NCBI RefSeq assembly: GCF_921293095.1 | Contig: NC_060246.1 | Coordinates: 10,124,001 to 10,188,000 of the forward strand | DNA length: 64,000 bases | DNA from: Ischnura elegans | Lineage: Eukaryota > Arthropoda > Insecta > Odonata > Coenagrionidae | Direction of reading: 5' to 3' | Part shown: positions 35,054 to 54,437 of the stretch, one piece after another | How the letters are laid out: every line of letters begins with the position of its first letter | Numbering within the stretch: the first letter of the stretch is position 1 | Notes under the pieces: model-generated | Seen by the model: the letters and a program-made list of their open reading frames with translations, nothing else | The model's database searches: none | What the model was told of the DNA's origin: nothing | Position numbers and translations under genes: made by a program

Positions 35054-35345
35054 CTGCCATTTTAGACGAATGGCAATGGCCAACTTTATCCTCATTTGAA
35101 AAAGTCTAGATTGACGCCCATGCAATGCCACTCCACGTGACGTCACAGGTACCGAGTTTCTACACGAGTAGATAGGAGTTTTACATCGTCGATAGGAGAT
35201 TACCAATGCATACATGAGGCACAGAGCTCAGGGAAACATGTCTTAATAATCACCTATTAAAATTGCCTAAGGTCGAAAAGTTTCCTTCGTTTGATAAGGA
35301 ATTATTAATCCTTAGTCAAGCCAAGCAAGCAGCATGGATCCATGC
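35054..35345. mobile_element. AATAGGGTRGTTTCC family, copy 2 (partial)
   Basis: Matches the middle of copies 1 and 3 (TTTAGACGAATGGCAATG, CCACGTGACGTCACAGG, AGGCACAGAGCTCAGGGAAA) and then diverges. It lacks both ends and stands about 110 bp before copy 3 in the same orientation. Confidence 0.75.
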
Positions 35346-35455
35346 TGCAGTATGAATACTAGGTATTTTTATTTGCAAAACTTCGCTCATTTACGGCTCA
35401 CTTATTTAATTGTTGCCCCAAGAGCAGGAGAGTATTTCCCCGATGCTGTAGAGTT

Positions 35456-36121
35456 AATAGGGTAGTTTCCTTCATCAAAGAAAACGAAAGGAATTGATTG
35501 CGAATCGTTACCCACCATTAGTGTATTCATAAATTACAAAATATTTGGTTTTAGAAATACCGGTTTAGACGAATGGCAAGGGTCAATTGTGTCCTCATTT
35601 GAAGAAGGCCAGATTGGCGCCCATGCGATGCCAATCCACGTCACGTCACAGGGACCTAGTTTCTATACGAGTAGATAGGAGTTTTACATCGTATGAGATT
35701 ACCAATGCATGCATGAGGCACAGAGCTCATGGAAACATGTCCTAATAATCACCTATTAAAACTGCCTATGGTCGGAAAGTTTCCTTCGTTTGATAAGGCA
35801 TTAATAGTCCTTATTTAAGCAAAGCGCTACCTGCTAGCGGGGTACTCTGCCACCTGCTTGCACCCTGCGTCGCATCAGCGCTCAAAGCCTCGCCCCAAGG
35901 TCACCTCACTTGAGGCAGCGGAAACCAGAACGACGTCACACGGGGTTTTCTCAGCATTCATACTTAGCCGTCGCGTTTTCGCGCACTTGAAAATTTTCCC
36001 TTTTCATTTAATCGCGAAAAAAGATATCGTCATTTAAAAATCTAAAAGCGTGAAATACGTACTCCAGGAGTAATAATCTTTCGATTTAGGCAATAAAAAA
36101 ATAATAGGAAACCACCCTATT
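35456..36121. mobile_element. AATAGGGTRGTTTCC family, copy 3 (666 bp)
   Basis: Full-length partner of 26261-26928, with ends AATAGGGTAGTTTCC and GGAAACCACCCTATT. The E-box/CRE site is changed to CCACGTCACGTCACAGG, and the second CRE-like site reads CGACGTCA. Confidence 0.8.
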
Positions 36122-36837
36122 CTTCCGCACAAGACAATGACAGCCAATGAGGAGGGTAACCTCGCCTACGAAAATATTTGCGGGTTTAAGCGCTTGTATC
36201 TGAGAACCCTAAATGCGAGGCAGCATGATACCCGATGGCACGATCGCGCGTTTCTTGCGTTCACGAGAGCAATATGTTTCCGAGTGCGCGATTGCGCCGC
36301 AAGATCACGGTAAAGCGCCCCGCCCCGACTACCTCTCGAACAACTTTCTGCGATGAGACCGCGAGGAATGTTTTCTGCCTTCGCACAGCGATTTGACCCA
36401 TCTTACCAATCCCGGACGATCCCAAATCACGCGGCCGAATATTGCGCGACACGCAATCAAAGGGTGTTTCGCTTGCGTTTCAAACGCATGATTTTTGAAA
36501 ACGAGCGCAGATAATTATTTTATAACTATTTTATTTGCAAAATTGTACACAAATGCGCAATATGAGACGAACGCAGGTCTTAGAACTCTGTGAAGTATCG
36601 CCGACACGAAATTAAAGATTTACCCATAGGTAGGTGCTTGTACCTTCAACTTCGGATATAACGAGCAGCCGATATAGCGAGTGAATTTCTGGGGATTATG
36701 AGCACTTGTTAAACTGATTTTCCACTGTATAGCATAATTATTAGCTAAATAAATAGGTTTTAGTCCTTTAATATTATCATCTTTAGCTTGACTAGATGTA
36801 AATTTAATGCAAGATAAGGCCAGAGTTACTTTATGAG
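36122..36837. other. Stretch with a CpG-bearing block and a pogo-like end
   Basis: 36220-36450 has many CpGs (GCACGATCGCGCGTTTCTTG). Around 36650-36730 the sequence (TATAACGAGCAGCC, TATAGCGAGTG, TTTTCCACTGTATAG) resembles a pogo-type right end. No gene was recognised. Confidence 0.35.
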
Positions 36838-37093
36838 CAGTGATGGATTTATGGTGGTGTGGACCCCTCCCCCTGTAATCCCTGGAAAAATAGGAAATAT
36901 GGTAACCATTACGGTGGCTTTTCGTTACAAGTTTTTATTCCACCAACTCAACAATGTTAAAAGGTAATTGGAGGATATGTGAATGCCACCTATCTATAAG
37001 CAGTCACATCAATGCTGAGAGGCATTGCATTGCCCCAACTCCCCGTGGAAAGTAGTGAATGCCCCCAAAAATAAGGACGTTAATCTGCCCCTG
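36838..37093. mobile_element. Probable hAT MITE with near-exact target duplication
   Basis: Ends CAGTGATGGATTTATGG and TTAATCTGCCCCTG; flanking TTTATGAG and TTTATAAG differ at one base. It ends about 550 bp before the FOXJ1 start codon. Confidence 0.68.
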
Positions 37094-37569
37094 TTTATAA
37101 GCAAATTTAGTTGACATATTCATTCTTTGCCTCTTCAAGACGACAAAATAAACAAGATCTAGGACATATGTGGATTATACTACTAAACATATACATTATT
37201 TCAAAACTATATCGGCATAAATTCCAGAAAATTTTCTATGCATAAAAATCTGTTTGCAAGTGCAGTTTTGTTTGGACAGGAGAAATGATGAGCAAGAGAT
37301 GACGTAATTAGAACCACGATGCTACCAGCTCCATAACGTTATGTCAATAGAATTTGTTGTAGGAAACTTTAAACTATGCATTCTGTAGGAAACAACATAT
37401 ACAAATATACATATGCCCCAAGATTACTTCAGATGCTACTCAATCAAGAGGGAAGATTACCAATTACATGGGATAACAACACGTTATGATAATTTCTTCT
37501 TTACAAACCATTTGAAAAATTTTATTTACCATTACTTGATTCTCAAAATAAATCCTCCTCCGCCCACAG

Positions 37570-37638
37570 GTTTGATGAGGATTTGTGAGGGGGCAATCCG
37601 GCAGTGGCGATAGCGGTGGGTTTCAGCGAATTGGGGTG
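37570..37638 (+). other. FOXJ1: 5' UTR part of the first FOXJ1 coding exon
   Basis: Preceded by a pyrimidine-rich acceptor (CCTCCGCCCACAG). It contains an in-frame TGA, so the coding frame cannot extend upstream in this exon. A separate 5' exon must exist if the acceptor is used. Confidence 0.55.
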
Positions 37639-44045
<6,407 letters not shown>

Positions 44046-47000
44046 GAAAATTGTCAGAGAAAGCTAAAATCTTAAAATGCCGAAAGAAATTAAAAATCTG
44101 CATTTGAGCAATATTTCAGTGCTACAAAAGGTATCGTCCACAAAAGACCAGCAATACAAATTTGAGTAACTTGAAAAGAAAAATGCAACCATATCCTCCA
44201 TAAACCCCTTAAATGTTCCATAGTGACTCAGTAAAGGCCAAGTAAAAGAAAATGTTTTCCAATACAGCTTTATTTACTAAAAGTTCACTCTTGAGCAGAA
44301 GAAAGTTTTCCATGACAGAAACTTATTTTGAGACAAATGTAAGTAGAAGGAAGGCAGGTATGTCGAAGTACCTATTTCCAGTATATGATAGGTTTCTTTC
44401 AAATAGTTTTCATCCAAAATCATTTTTCTATGGAAGCACACGTATTATATAATTATTATTAATTGTGATAAGGACTGGTTAGATGGATGACTTACATGGT
44501 GGCATGGGTTGGTGTCTTCCTATGTTTGGTTGTTTAGAAAAAAAACACTCATTGCAGAAATGTAAGTTTGTGTACATGGTAATTAATCCAATCAATTCAT
44601 GAGTTTTCATGAAACTATATTACGCAGGCCATGATTTGAAATTTTGCATCCAGCAAAAAGAAATGGTTGATATTTTCCAGCTTGAAATGCAAAATTTGCA
44701 CAAGAGTGAGATCACTTTTATAGTGCATTAGTTACCGAGAGCATGATATTTTATTTTAAATTATTATTCATGTTGATACTCACCGAGTGTTAAATATTTA
44801 GCTAAATGTGTAAAACACTTTCAATGTTAAATTATGGATATTTCACGAATAACTGCACAAAGCACAAATGTAGGGTTGTTATCCATTCATTTTTATAAAG
44901 TTTTTTAGATAATAACTTCCATATTTTAAATAGTAATTTTAATTTACTGAAATGAAAGTACCTACTATATATGTCCAGGATGAGGTAACAATGTGTTCAC
45001 CATGTGGTATGAATGTCATATTATATTTTAAGGAGAATGTTTTTATCAAATAGAGATTTTTCAAGAGAAGATCCATATTACTAACATGGTTAGAGCCTTA
45101 TGCTTGAAAAGCATGTTTTCTTCCGTCCATTAAGTATAAGAGCTGATGTGGTAAACTTCTACCATTGATTACCGTCCTATAGTTTGCAAAGCAGCAAACT
45201 TCAATAAGATATGTATGTACTCATAAAATACTAACTTTTTATACAGCAATATTTTGGCTTGATACCTCTGCTTGTTTATCTAGTCATAGAAGTAATGGTG
45301 AGCATTATAGAATTTGTGGTTACCTTTGAGATTTCAAAGAAAATTACAAAAAATGTATTTCCTCATTGTATTTACCTATTTTAGCCATTTTGAAAACATT
45401 ACCAGTAAAATGAAATTATTTTCTTGTGGAGATAAAATGATAAAGTGCACAGTTACTCTGATACTGTTAATAAGTTGCAATACAAATATTTCCTCTAAAT
45501 GTGAGCTCCACCTAGATTCATGATTGGCTTCACAATATGAATTTCATGGAACATCTACAAGATCAATATAAAATTAGCAGGAGGAATCACGTGAAAAAAT
45601 TTATGAAAGTATGATCCCCTAGTAAAAATTTAATTCCAATTAATGGAACAAGCCTTTCTGCCAGGGAGACCAAATTTTGTAAGTGCCTACTAATAAAAAA
45701 TATTATACACAATAATCGAATGATGAGGAGTGAATTAATTTTTAAAAATGCCTTTAGATTGATAATACCTCAGAGGAAATATATACATAACTGGATATTT
45801 GATGAAGCCACTTAAGCCCATGACAATTCTGGTTGAGATGAGATCAACAAAGTCAAGAAGGAAATGAGTGCTCGATAAACCTAAGAATTGTCAGCTAATA
45901 CAAATGAAACCAATAAGACCCGATTTATTGATTGACAACTACTTAAGGTAAATCTAAAACTACTGCATGACAGGACCTGAATAAGCTTGGAGATAAAAAC
46001 TCCTCACTAATCAATACCAAATCACAATAATTTTTGGAATAATATAAATAGTAATAAATTATAATTCATCAATTCATTAATTTATAGTGCTAGGAATGCC
46101 TAAAAGAAAGGAATTATTGATATGTGTTGGTTCTAAGCCAAATTTTCCCGAATAACTGGTGATGAAATCCATCCATAAAAAAAGGCCAGTTTTTGCCCAC
46201 AACGCATGAACATGCTCCAGCAACTCATCAAGGCTAACATTAACTTATCAGCTCTCACCAGTGACTGATAACAAATGTAAAAATGAAATCCATAAAATAT
46301 TTTACCTATTTACACATTCCCTGCCACGATTTTCTCAATATGTATTAACTATTTGGCCAAATGTAATACGTACCATTTTTCCAATCTCCCAACCCCAGTG
46401 GCCTTCTCATTCACTTGCTCCACTTAGAGTTAAGTACATCATGTCAACACGAGGACGGAGCTAAAAGTCCTACATCCATACAAAGAAAGCTTCGCTTAGA
46501 ATGACTTTCTGATATAAACCTGGGTCTTTTGGCTCTTAGTAAAGCCCCTACATAAAAACAAAGTACTTACCACAAAAGGGTACAGGTTCAAGTGAATAAA
46601 CAGCATTAAGGTGTCCGCAGTTAGAAGATAGGATATGGATTGTACGAGCAAAATTTATTAGACACTTCCTGTGCCTTTCTCATTTCTAAAGGTAGTGGAA
46701 CTTCTTATCCCCCCTCACTATAACCAATTTGATTAACTATATATTTAATAAAAGTTTGCTGTGATGTGAATGTACACTGTGTGTGAGTTAAGTCTCATTC
46801 TTAGTAACGTTAAAAAGGAGGTACATACTCTGAAACTAATCCAAGAATTGATTTCACTCATCAGTGATTCACCAGTTTCCGTTGAAAATTGTCCAGTGAA
46901 TGTGGGTAGTCAGCAGTACCTTTTCCGGATGATAGACTTTGAATAACAATTAGCTATTTCTCAAAGAAAATGTTGGTTGTCACCTTCACATGATGTGGAA

Positions 47001-50000
47001 AATTATTTGTCAGTCCAATTACTTCAATATGACGACTACATACTTTAATTTGCTGGTGCACATTATCATTAGTTCTTTTCAGATAACTTTTATTTTCCTT
47101 TTGAGACTAAAGTGAGGTAAATACTTCCTCTGGCTTAATAATCCAATCTTATGCTCTAAAAATGAAACACTGAAAAATTTCTGTCAGATTCGACTGACTG
47201 AACAGGGCTCAAATGACGAAAAAATGCTCACTGGCTTGTAAGATGGATGTAGATAATCAAGAATTAAGTGAAAAAGAGAATTTGAGATAAACTACTGTTA
47301 TTTTTCTTTCAAAACAATGGATGAAACATGTAGAGCTTAGCATAGCAAGGCTTTTAAGTTTCAAGTAAAGGAATGAATTTCTTTGAAAGGATACCTTTGG
47401 GGTTGTCCGAGTTAATTACCTTTGATAAGAAGACAACATATTTTTTATAATGTCATTACGAGTGAAAAATAAAAATTGATTGAAAAATATAAGTTCCTCT
47501 TCACAAAAATTTCATGGAAAAGTAATTTAAGAAGACTCATAAAAATAATAGAAAAGTACTTATTCTGATGGCACTGTATCGAAATATAAAATTAAGACTT
47601 GTTAAAGTTGTTTAGTGAGCATATTCATGCATGACAAACATCATTCTTGAATCAAATATAAACAATAAAAAGATGAATCCCATGTCTTAATCATAACATG
47701 GTACCAATTTAACTTCCAATGAGAACACCTGGTAATTCTGGGTCGAATAATGATCAAGTGATGGAGGAGTGATGAGACATTGGTGTAAGCTCAAAAATAA
47801 ATTGAAACATCCTTTTTTCACTGATATGATTACAAGTGCCTCCATTTATTGGAGATGGTTCAAATCACCTCAAAAGAAAAAAAAATGTATTATGGTTATT
47901 AGCGAGAGATTTAACATTTCAGTGAATTGGAGAGAGCTCAATAGTTCTGTCATTTCAGCAGTGAAAATGTAAAGAATGCATTAAGAGCAGGAAAGATTTT
48001 CATTTCTGATTGAAACCATTCAAGATACCCACCATAGGCAGACAATAGCCATAAACAAGGCCACAATAAAGTGCATTATACTGACAAAGGCTTCTTGAAA
48101 AGATCAATAGGAAAGAGAATTTGTAAGATTATTTAATGGCCTAACAATATTTTTTAAATTGATCAACATTAAAAATTTTCCTCTCCAATGTTGACCAGCA
48201 CCAGCGGCTCTATTATATTTCAATTAAATATCAGCCAACCTGAAGTAAAATGTTTGCAAAATTTTTCTTTACCATGTTCACAAAATTGTTTTAAAATAGT
48301 CAGTACTATTGCTGGCTAATCAATATGTTACACCAATATTTTGTTATTATAGCCCCTTAATAATGTTTTAATCTGTAAGTTATTTGGTCAATAAATGATA
48401 AAAGAATTTTAGTCCAACCCTGTAACATGGAAAATGAGGACTAAGCAGAGAGGAAATACATTGGAGATGCACAGCATAAAATGTTTCAATGTTTTCATAG
48501 AGGTGTTAAAATTACTTCCTGAATTTATTACTGTGTATAAATTTGAAATTTTATTAAAGATTTTCTGAGTGAAAACTTATCAAATGCATTTCATTGATGA
48601 TGAAAAATAATCCCAACCTTAATCGTCATTCTTCTCCCTGCCGATAGAGGAGGGCATGCGAGGTGAAAGCGCTCAGCCACAAGGGCCACAATGAATTTTC
48701 AGAAGACTGAGGAGCAATAATGACGCATGAGTTAACAGAACAACAGGAAGTATCAGCCTGTAAATGCAACCTTCCAGAAATGTTTGCCTTCGGCCGTGTG
48801 AAACTGTTAATACAATTTCCTTTACATCTTTACGTTTACAACATACCTAAAATTAACATTGGAAATTCAAAAGAAGACATGATGTACATTATTTATGAAA
48901 ATTACACATTCATAGATCATTCAATTTCTCATCTCATTTTTTCACAACAATTCAATGCAGTTTTCAGCCAATCTTTCTCAAAATTACTTTGCCTTTGTTG
49001 ATATAAAACATTATAAACTTAATTTACACCCATGAAGGAGGCAAACTTCCATCGACAGTCACCCTTCGCATGCGTGGCAACAATTTGGATGATGAGCTGC
49101 TCATATTTTGCGTTAAATGGCTGGACACAATATAGTATGAAGAATCCCTATTGCTATCTGTCTGTTTAATCTCATCTCCAATTACATCAAACCATAAGAA
49201 AATTTACGCAAAAATATGCCTAAAGCGTCACATTCTGGAAGCTAAAGATACTGTGAATCAGATAACAATGAAAATCCACTGATAAAGATCCTTTTACGTG
49301 AAACTAGGGTAAAGAAATGCCAGTCAAGCAACAGATTCACTTTTCCAATGAGGAATCAACAGATCCCACGGTTTCTCGCATTCAAGGAGGAAGAGATTTC
49401 CTTTTAAAGACAGTGTATATATGTACCAGGCATGTCTACGTGCAGGTATAATACTAATTTCAATTCATAAATCAAAGAAAACAGTGCTTCCATTGCTTCT
49501 GCTGATACCTTCCCACTAAATTGTCCCCAAATACATAGCATAGACTAAACTTCAATGTGTTCCACATTAACATTGCGCATGGTTGGTACCTAGGACATGT
49601 AACACAACATTAGGAAGGAAATTAATCTGCTGTTAATATAAAATGCGAATTCAGTTGCTGCAATTTATCCCAAAGACATGAGTCAGCATCAAAACGAATG
49701 AAAACATGCTAAAATCGACCCTACTCACAACTTGCTCAAATTAACAACATTGCAGACATACAATCATTCAACACAGCCAAGCTAACTGTAATGAAAATTA
49801 AAACAAATGGTCAAGAACATTGTAACACAAGTATTAGTGGATTTAATCAAATGATGGCAGAGATTGCTGGTGCAGGGAGGAGTTGACTGATGTCGGATAA
49901 TGCTCATCTGATTATCTGTTTTAACAACTGGGCAAACGCAAAGCAAAGCACTGCCCTCACGCGATAGGCTGGATGCTTCTCCGCCTTTTGTGAATTCCAC

Positions 50001-53000
50001 GAGCACTTGAAAAGAGAACTACAAAAAGGTGGGATCACAAGAAAAATATGCCAGGGGAAGTTAGTGAGCGAATCACTTTTTGGAGAGGTGCATATAACCT
50101 ACACAGAACCACTACAGAACCCACGCCGTGGATTGAAGCAGCATGAATACGTGATTAACCACTAAGTAACTCCAGCTACAAGAAATTGGAAGTGGAATGC
50201 AGAATGAAGTCTGAGTAATGAGTCAATGTAGTGAGAATTATAGTCTGGATTTGACGACTGCAATGCGATGACAGTCACATTTACGAGCAGGATTGGTGCC
50301 AGCGGTGAGGCTTGCAACATTTGTCTTTATCACATCTATGCTCAGACAACTGACACAGTAGAAACAGCACCAATCTTGCATTCTTAATAGAGGTCAACCA
50401 TCAATACCACTACATACAAAGCAAATTAGACCTCTTCTTAGAGCGGAGTCGATCAGTTTATAATTTTAAATTATTCCATAACAAACACCATCATTAAACC
50501 CTGGGGACAATGGTGGAATAAATCATTGAAAAGTTGGTGGCAGAGGACCTGACCTGGTGGAAGAATTCATCTCACCATTACTAAGAAATGTGATGCAAAG
50601 AGTTGACAGTACGGTGAAATATAAATCTTTATTCATTTCAGAATTATCATCACACAATAGAATGCATGTATCAAATAATATATTACATAAACCAATGATT
50701 ACAGTTCCTTTAATCATACAATATATACAAATTATGCTTAGTTTGTGTGTGAGTAGCTAAAAATCAATGTATGTACATTAATATTTGGTACGGCTACAAT
50801 GAGCCCATAGACCACCATTGAAATTAATGCAATTCACTGGGCCAACTAAAAAGTATCAAACACCCTGAGGTATTACGAAAATTTAGACGTTTAATTATGA
50901 TTATAAAGTTAACAGGATTATATTATTTCAACTTGGGGTAAAGTAATTCGTTTTGATTAATCCCACTTTATCTCCTACTCAGTTATTCCTTTAAAGTTGG
51001 TCAAAATGACAAAGTTGCACCTAAATTACTGACTAGTACACACTAATATACAAGTCTTCAAGAAATTGCTGACCGCCTTCCGCCAAGAAAGGGGCTCAAG
51101 CTGCCAGCATACTCAAGGCACCAACAAACGGTAGACGACCTTATGATGGCTACATTGAATTGGTTTCATTTCTTTTATCTCATTCAAAATTTCAAAATGA
51201 AGAGTGAACGGTTAACTGAAGGCTATCATTCACCTCGATTCAAATGCATGAAATTACAGAATCACTTTCTGAACTCACATAAGGAAATTCCATTCAAAAT
51301 AGAAGTATTTTTCATAAGAAAGAAATATATTGTTTCTTATGCTAAATTAAATAGAATATTTAGGTACACTCTACCCACGAAAAAAACTCCTTACCATATA
51401 TTCACTCAGGGTCAAGAAAATTTTTAATAATAATTTTTTCAAATGGTAATTGTCAGATGAAAAATTTGCCTAAGCCAATAATCAATCAATTAACATGGAA
51501 AAGCAGAGAACGCTTAACTATCAAAATTTTCATGAGTTGCTTCACCTTAGTTACACATGAAAAAATTTGTTATTATTTGAGATAAACATATGCAACTTGA
51601 ACTGGACCATGAAATAAATAGGGAAATTTGATTAGATAGATGATAAAACAAATTTCATCTCTTGCAGAATATCAGAAAGTCTTGAGGCAGTGAGGTAGCT
51701 CAGGTCTAAAAGCACTCAAAGCCATGATTAACACCCTGAAGTGATAATCTGCAACTAAATACTGGAATGTGAATACGAATAGAAGCAACAAATAATTCCA
51801 TAAATTTTCAGATGTGCAAAGATCATCAATAATAAAATTCATCAACGTAATGCAAGAGCTAATTTCATTGAAATAAGCTAAGTCCTAAAAGGTAGCACCT
51901 GAGCGCATTACTTTGTTTTCGGAAAAATGATCATTTACCAGGTATGCACACAAGGGTGAGAGAGTAAAATCAGGATGGTGGCCACAATTTCAAAACCTTT
52001 CTTTCGGCACATATTGAGCGAGCTCTCCCAATAAAAGTTTGCTTTCTCTTTTGATTACATTGTGAAATTGTCCCAACAGACCAAAAATTGCACTATAATT
52101 TGTGAATTCCTAAGAAGGGCAGGAATGTAAGTTGCCAATGAAAAAAATCCTTGTGCATTTAGTGATTTACTCATGAATTAAAGACGGAAAAACACAAAAA
52201 TTGATGCCCACGGGAAAGTTAGTGATTTCATCACACATTTGGTGTGGTGGCTAATTTGCTTTCTGGATGAAGGGGGCAGGGGAATGCTGTGTAGTACCCA
52301 CAGTCAGTAGACAGGATGTACTGTTGACGTTAGCATCTTTTCAAGATTTTGTAGAAAGGTTAGGAACCTCAATGTTTTGTCTTCAATTACTCAATAAGTA
52401 TCCATTGATCAAATAGATGGATAATTTTTGGTGTTTTCATTTTGTGAAATATATATAATTGGAGAGAAAAAACCGTTGAACAAAGTGAGTGTATTAACAA
52501 GAGGGAGAAATAATTTTCTGAACTTCGTAGCCCTCTGATGTGGAATCGGTAAGAAGTCCACAAGAATAATATTTAAAATAACGAGCGGAGGTTCACCAAT
52601 CATTTTTTAAGAAAGCACTCACAAAGTTTCTGAAGTGATATGAATACATGCCATAGTCACTAGGGTAAAACATATTATGGTCTTAGTTTTCACAAGCCAT
52701 CAAAATGCACCAAATTATGCACGAATACTTAAAACCAGTGAGCACCATCATCATTAGAAATATATGCAGTAAAAGAATGTACTAAGCAGCTTCAGAATAA
52801 TCATTAAATAATTAGGGAATACTGAAAACTGCATAAAAATGGAAACCGTTGCATGGAAATTTTAAAAACTATTCTCAATGAGGGCACGTCTATTGTCTAA
52901 TAGTATACCCCCATTTCTCAAGCTAAATTACACTGTATTTAAATAATCTTTAATGAAAAATCTGTTTCCTCTTCCTTACTATAGAATAATAATCATTATT

Positions 53001-54437
53001 ATGCTGAAAAGCTGATATGAATGTATTTGTGAGTAATGATTGTAAAACATCGGTGCAAAATCCATTTTCTGTCAACATACAGTTACCAGGATTAAGCTTA
53101 CTCACAGAGTAATTGATAATTTGCAAACAGTGCACAGCACAAGAATATAAAAGAGCATTTGGTTGCTTAATTGAAGTCACAATCTTTAAAATTATAAATT
53201 CCATATTGATGTTTACAACATCAAGGGATTAAATGGTGTCTTTTCCAAGGTATGGTAATTGTTAAATCATTACTCATATCTGCAGTCACACGACATTAAT
53301 TCAAAAGTATACAATATTATCAAATAAGTGTGCATGGCATAAACCTACCTTTGGCATATGCATTTTACAATAAAACTGAAAATATAACATTCAGAAAGAC
53401 GTTAACCTACAAGGTTTTTCAGGTACATTTAATCAAGAAAAAAAAACCTTGATCTGAAAGCCTACCATTGATTGTACATAATTCATTTCTGGGAGAAGTC
53501 ATTGTTCAAATGTGAAACAAAATGAACGTAACAGACAACTTCAATTAATTCAGCCAATACTTCAGGAGAGAGTCGATTGAGGAAAGGGTTGACACAGAGT
53601 TTAAGGTCTCAGCACCAAAATTGTAGTTTCCAAACATCATTCACCTTATTGTTAAGTGTATGATATTATCCTTGGTAAACAGTAGAGTGAGTCAATTTTA
53701 AATATAACCTACTACCACAAATAAATTACAGGTACATGCAAGTGAGTGGTACCGCGGTTCGATTCTACAATAACGACAACATTCACCTTCTGTAGCCATT
53801 TCATACTGTAAAGTAAATGGGCTATCTTTGCGTAATTCAAGCTGTACATTGACCACATCAAAACATTGAACATTGAAAAGGACTATGACAATGAATTCAT
53901 CTCTAAACAATTTTATAAAGAAACATGAACAACAATATTTGTGCTCTCTTGCTGCAAGTAATCACCAACAGCAAGTATAAAAACAAATAACAACATAATC
54001 TGAAATAAATATTTACATAAAAATCTGATGTACACTTAAAAATTTGCATGTTTCTTATGTACAATTTCCGAAGCCTTAAAAAATAACTATTAGCACGCGC
54101 ACGCACTCGCATACGTTCATCGACATATAAATGGACTCTAGCATGGCCATTAAAAAATATATATATATTCCATTTCATCTTGAAAGCTTCTTTGAGATAC
54201 GATAAATGTAAATACAGAATCGGCTGTATAAAATTTCAAACACCAATTACCACTACCAGTCACTAGTGATTACTCAAAATTCACTTAGTCTGCACCACTT
54301 TATCACTTAGCCACAACCTCGTGCACTTTTTCAGTGTTCTAGGAGTCATGCTGCAGCTACTGGCACTCTCAGTAAGCGTATCATCAGCCCACAACAGAGG
54401 TGGACCTGTCCATCAGCACTTTAATGATTAAAACATA
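44046..54437. other. 10.4-kb gene-poor region between converging FOXJ1 and cytohesin
   Basis: Uniformly AT-rich. It should include both 3' UTRs. An AATAAA at 45692 is one possible FOXJ1 polyadenylation signal. All open frames here are short and lack recognisable domains, and I found no inverted-repeat elements, in contrast to the dense 14-37 kb region. Confidence 0.5.

Noticed and set aside
49782-50006. 74-codon minus-strand open frame between FOXJ1 and cytohesin
   Set aside because: No motif or homologue recognised; length is expected by chance.
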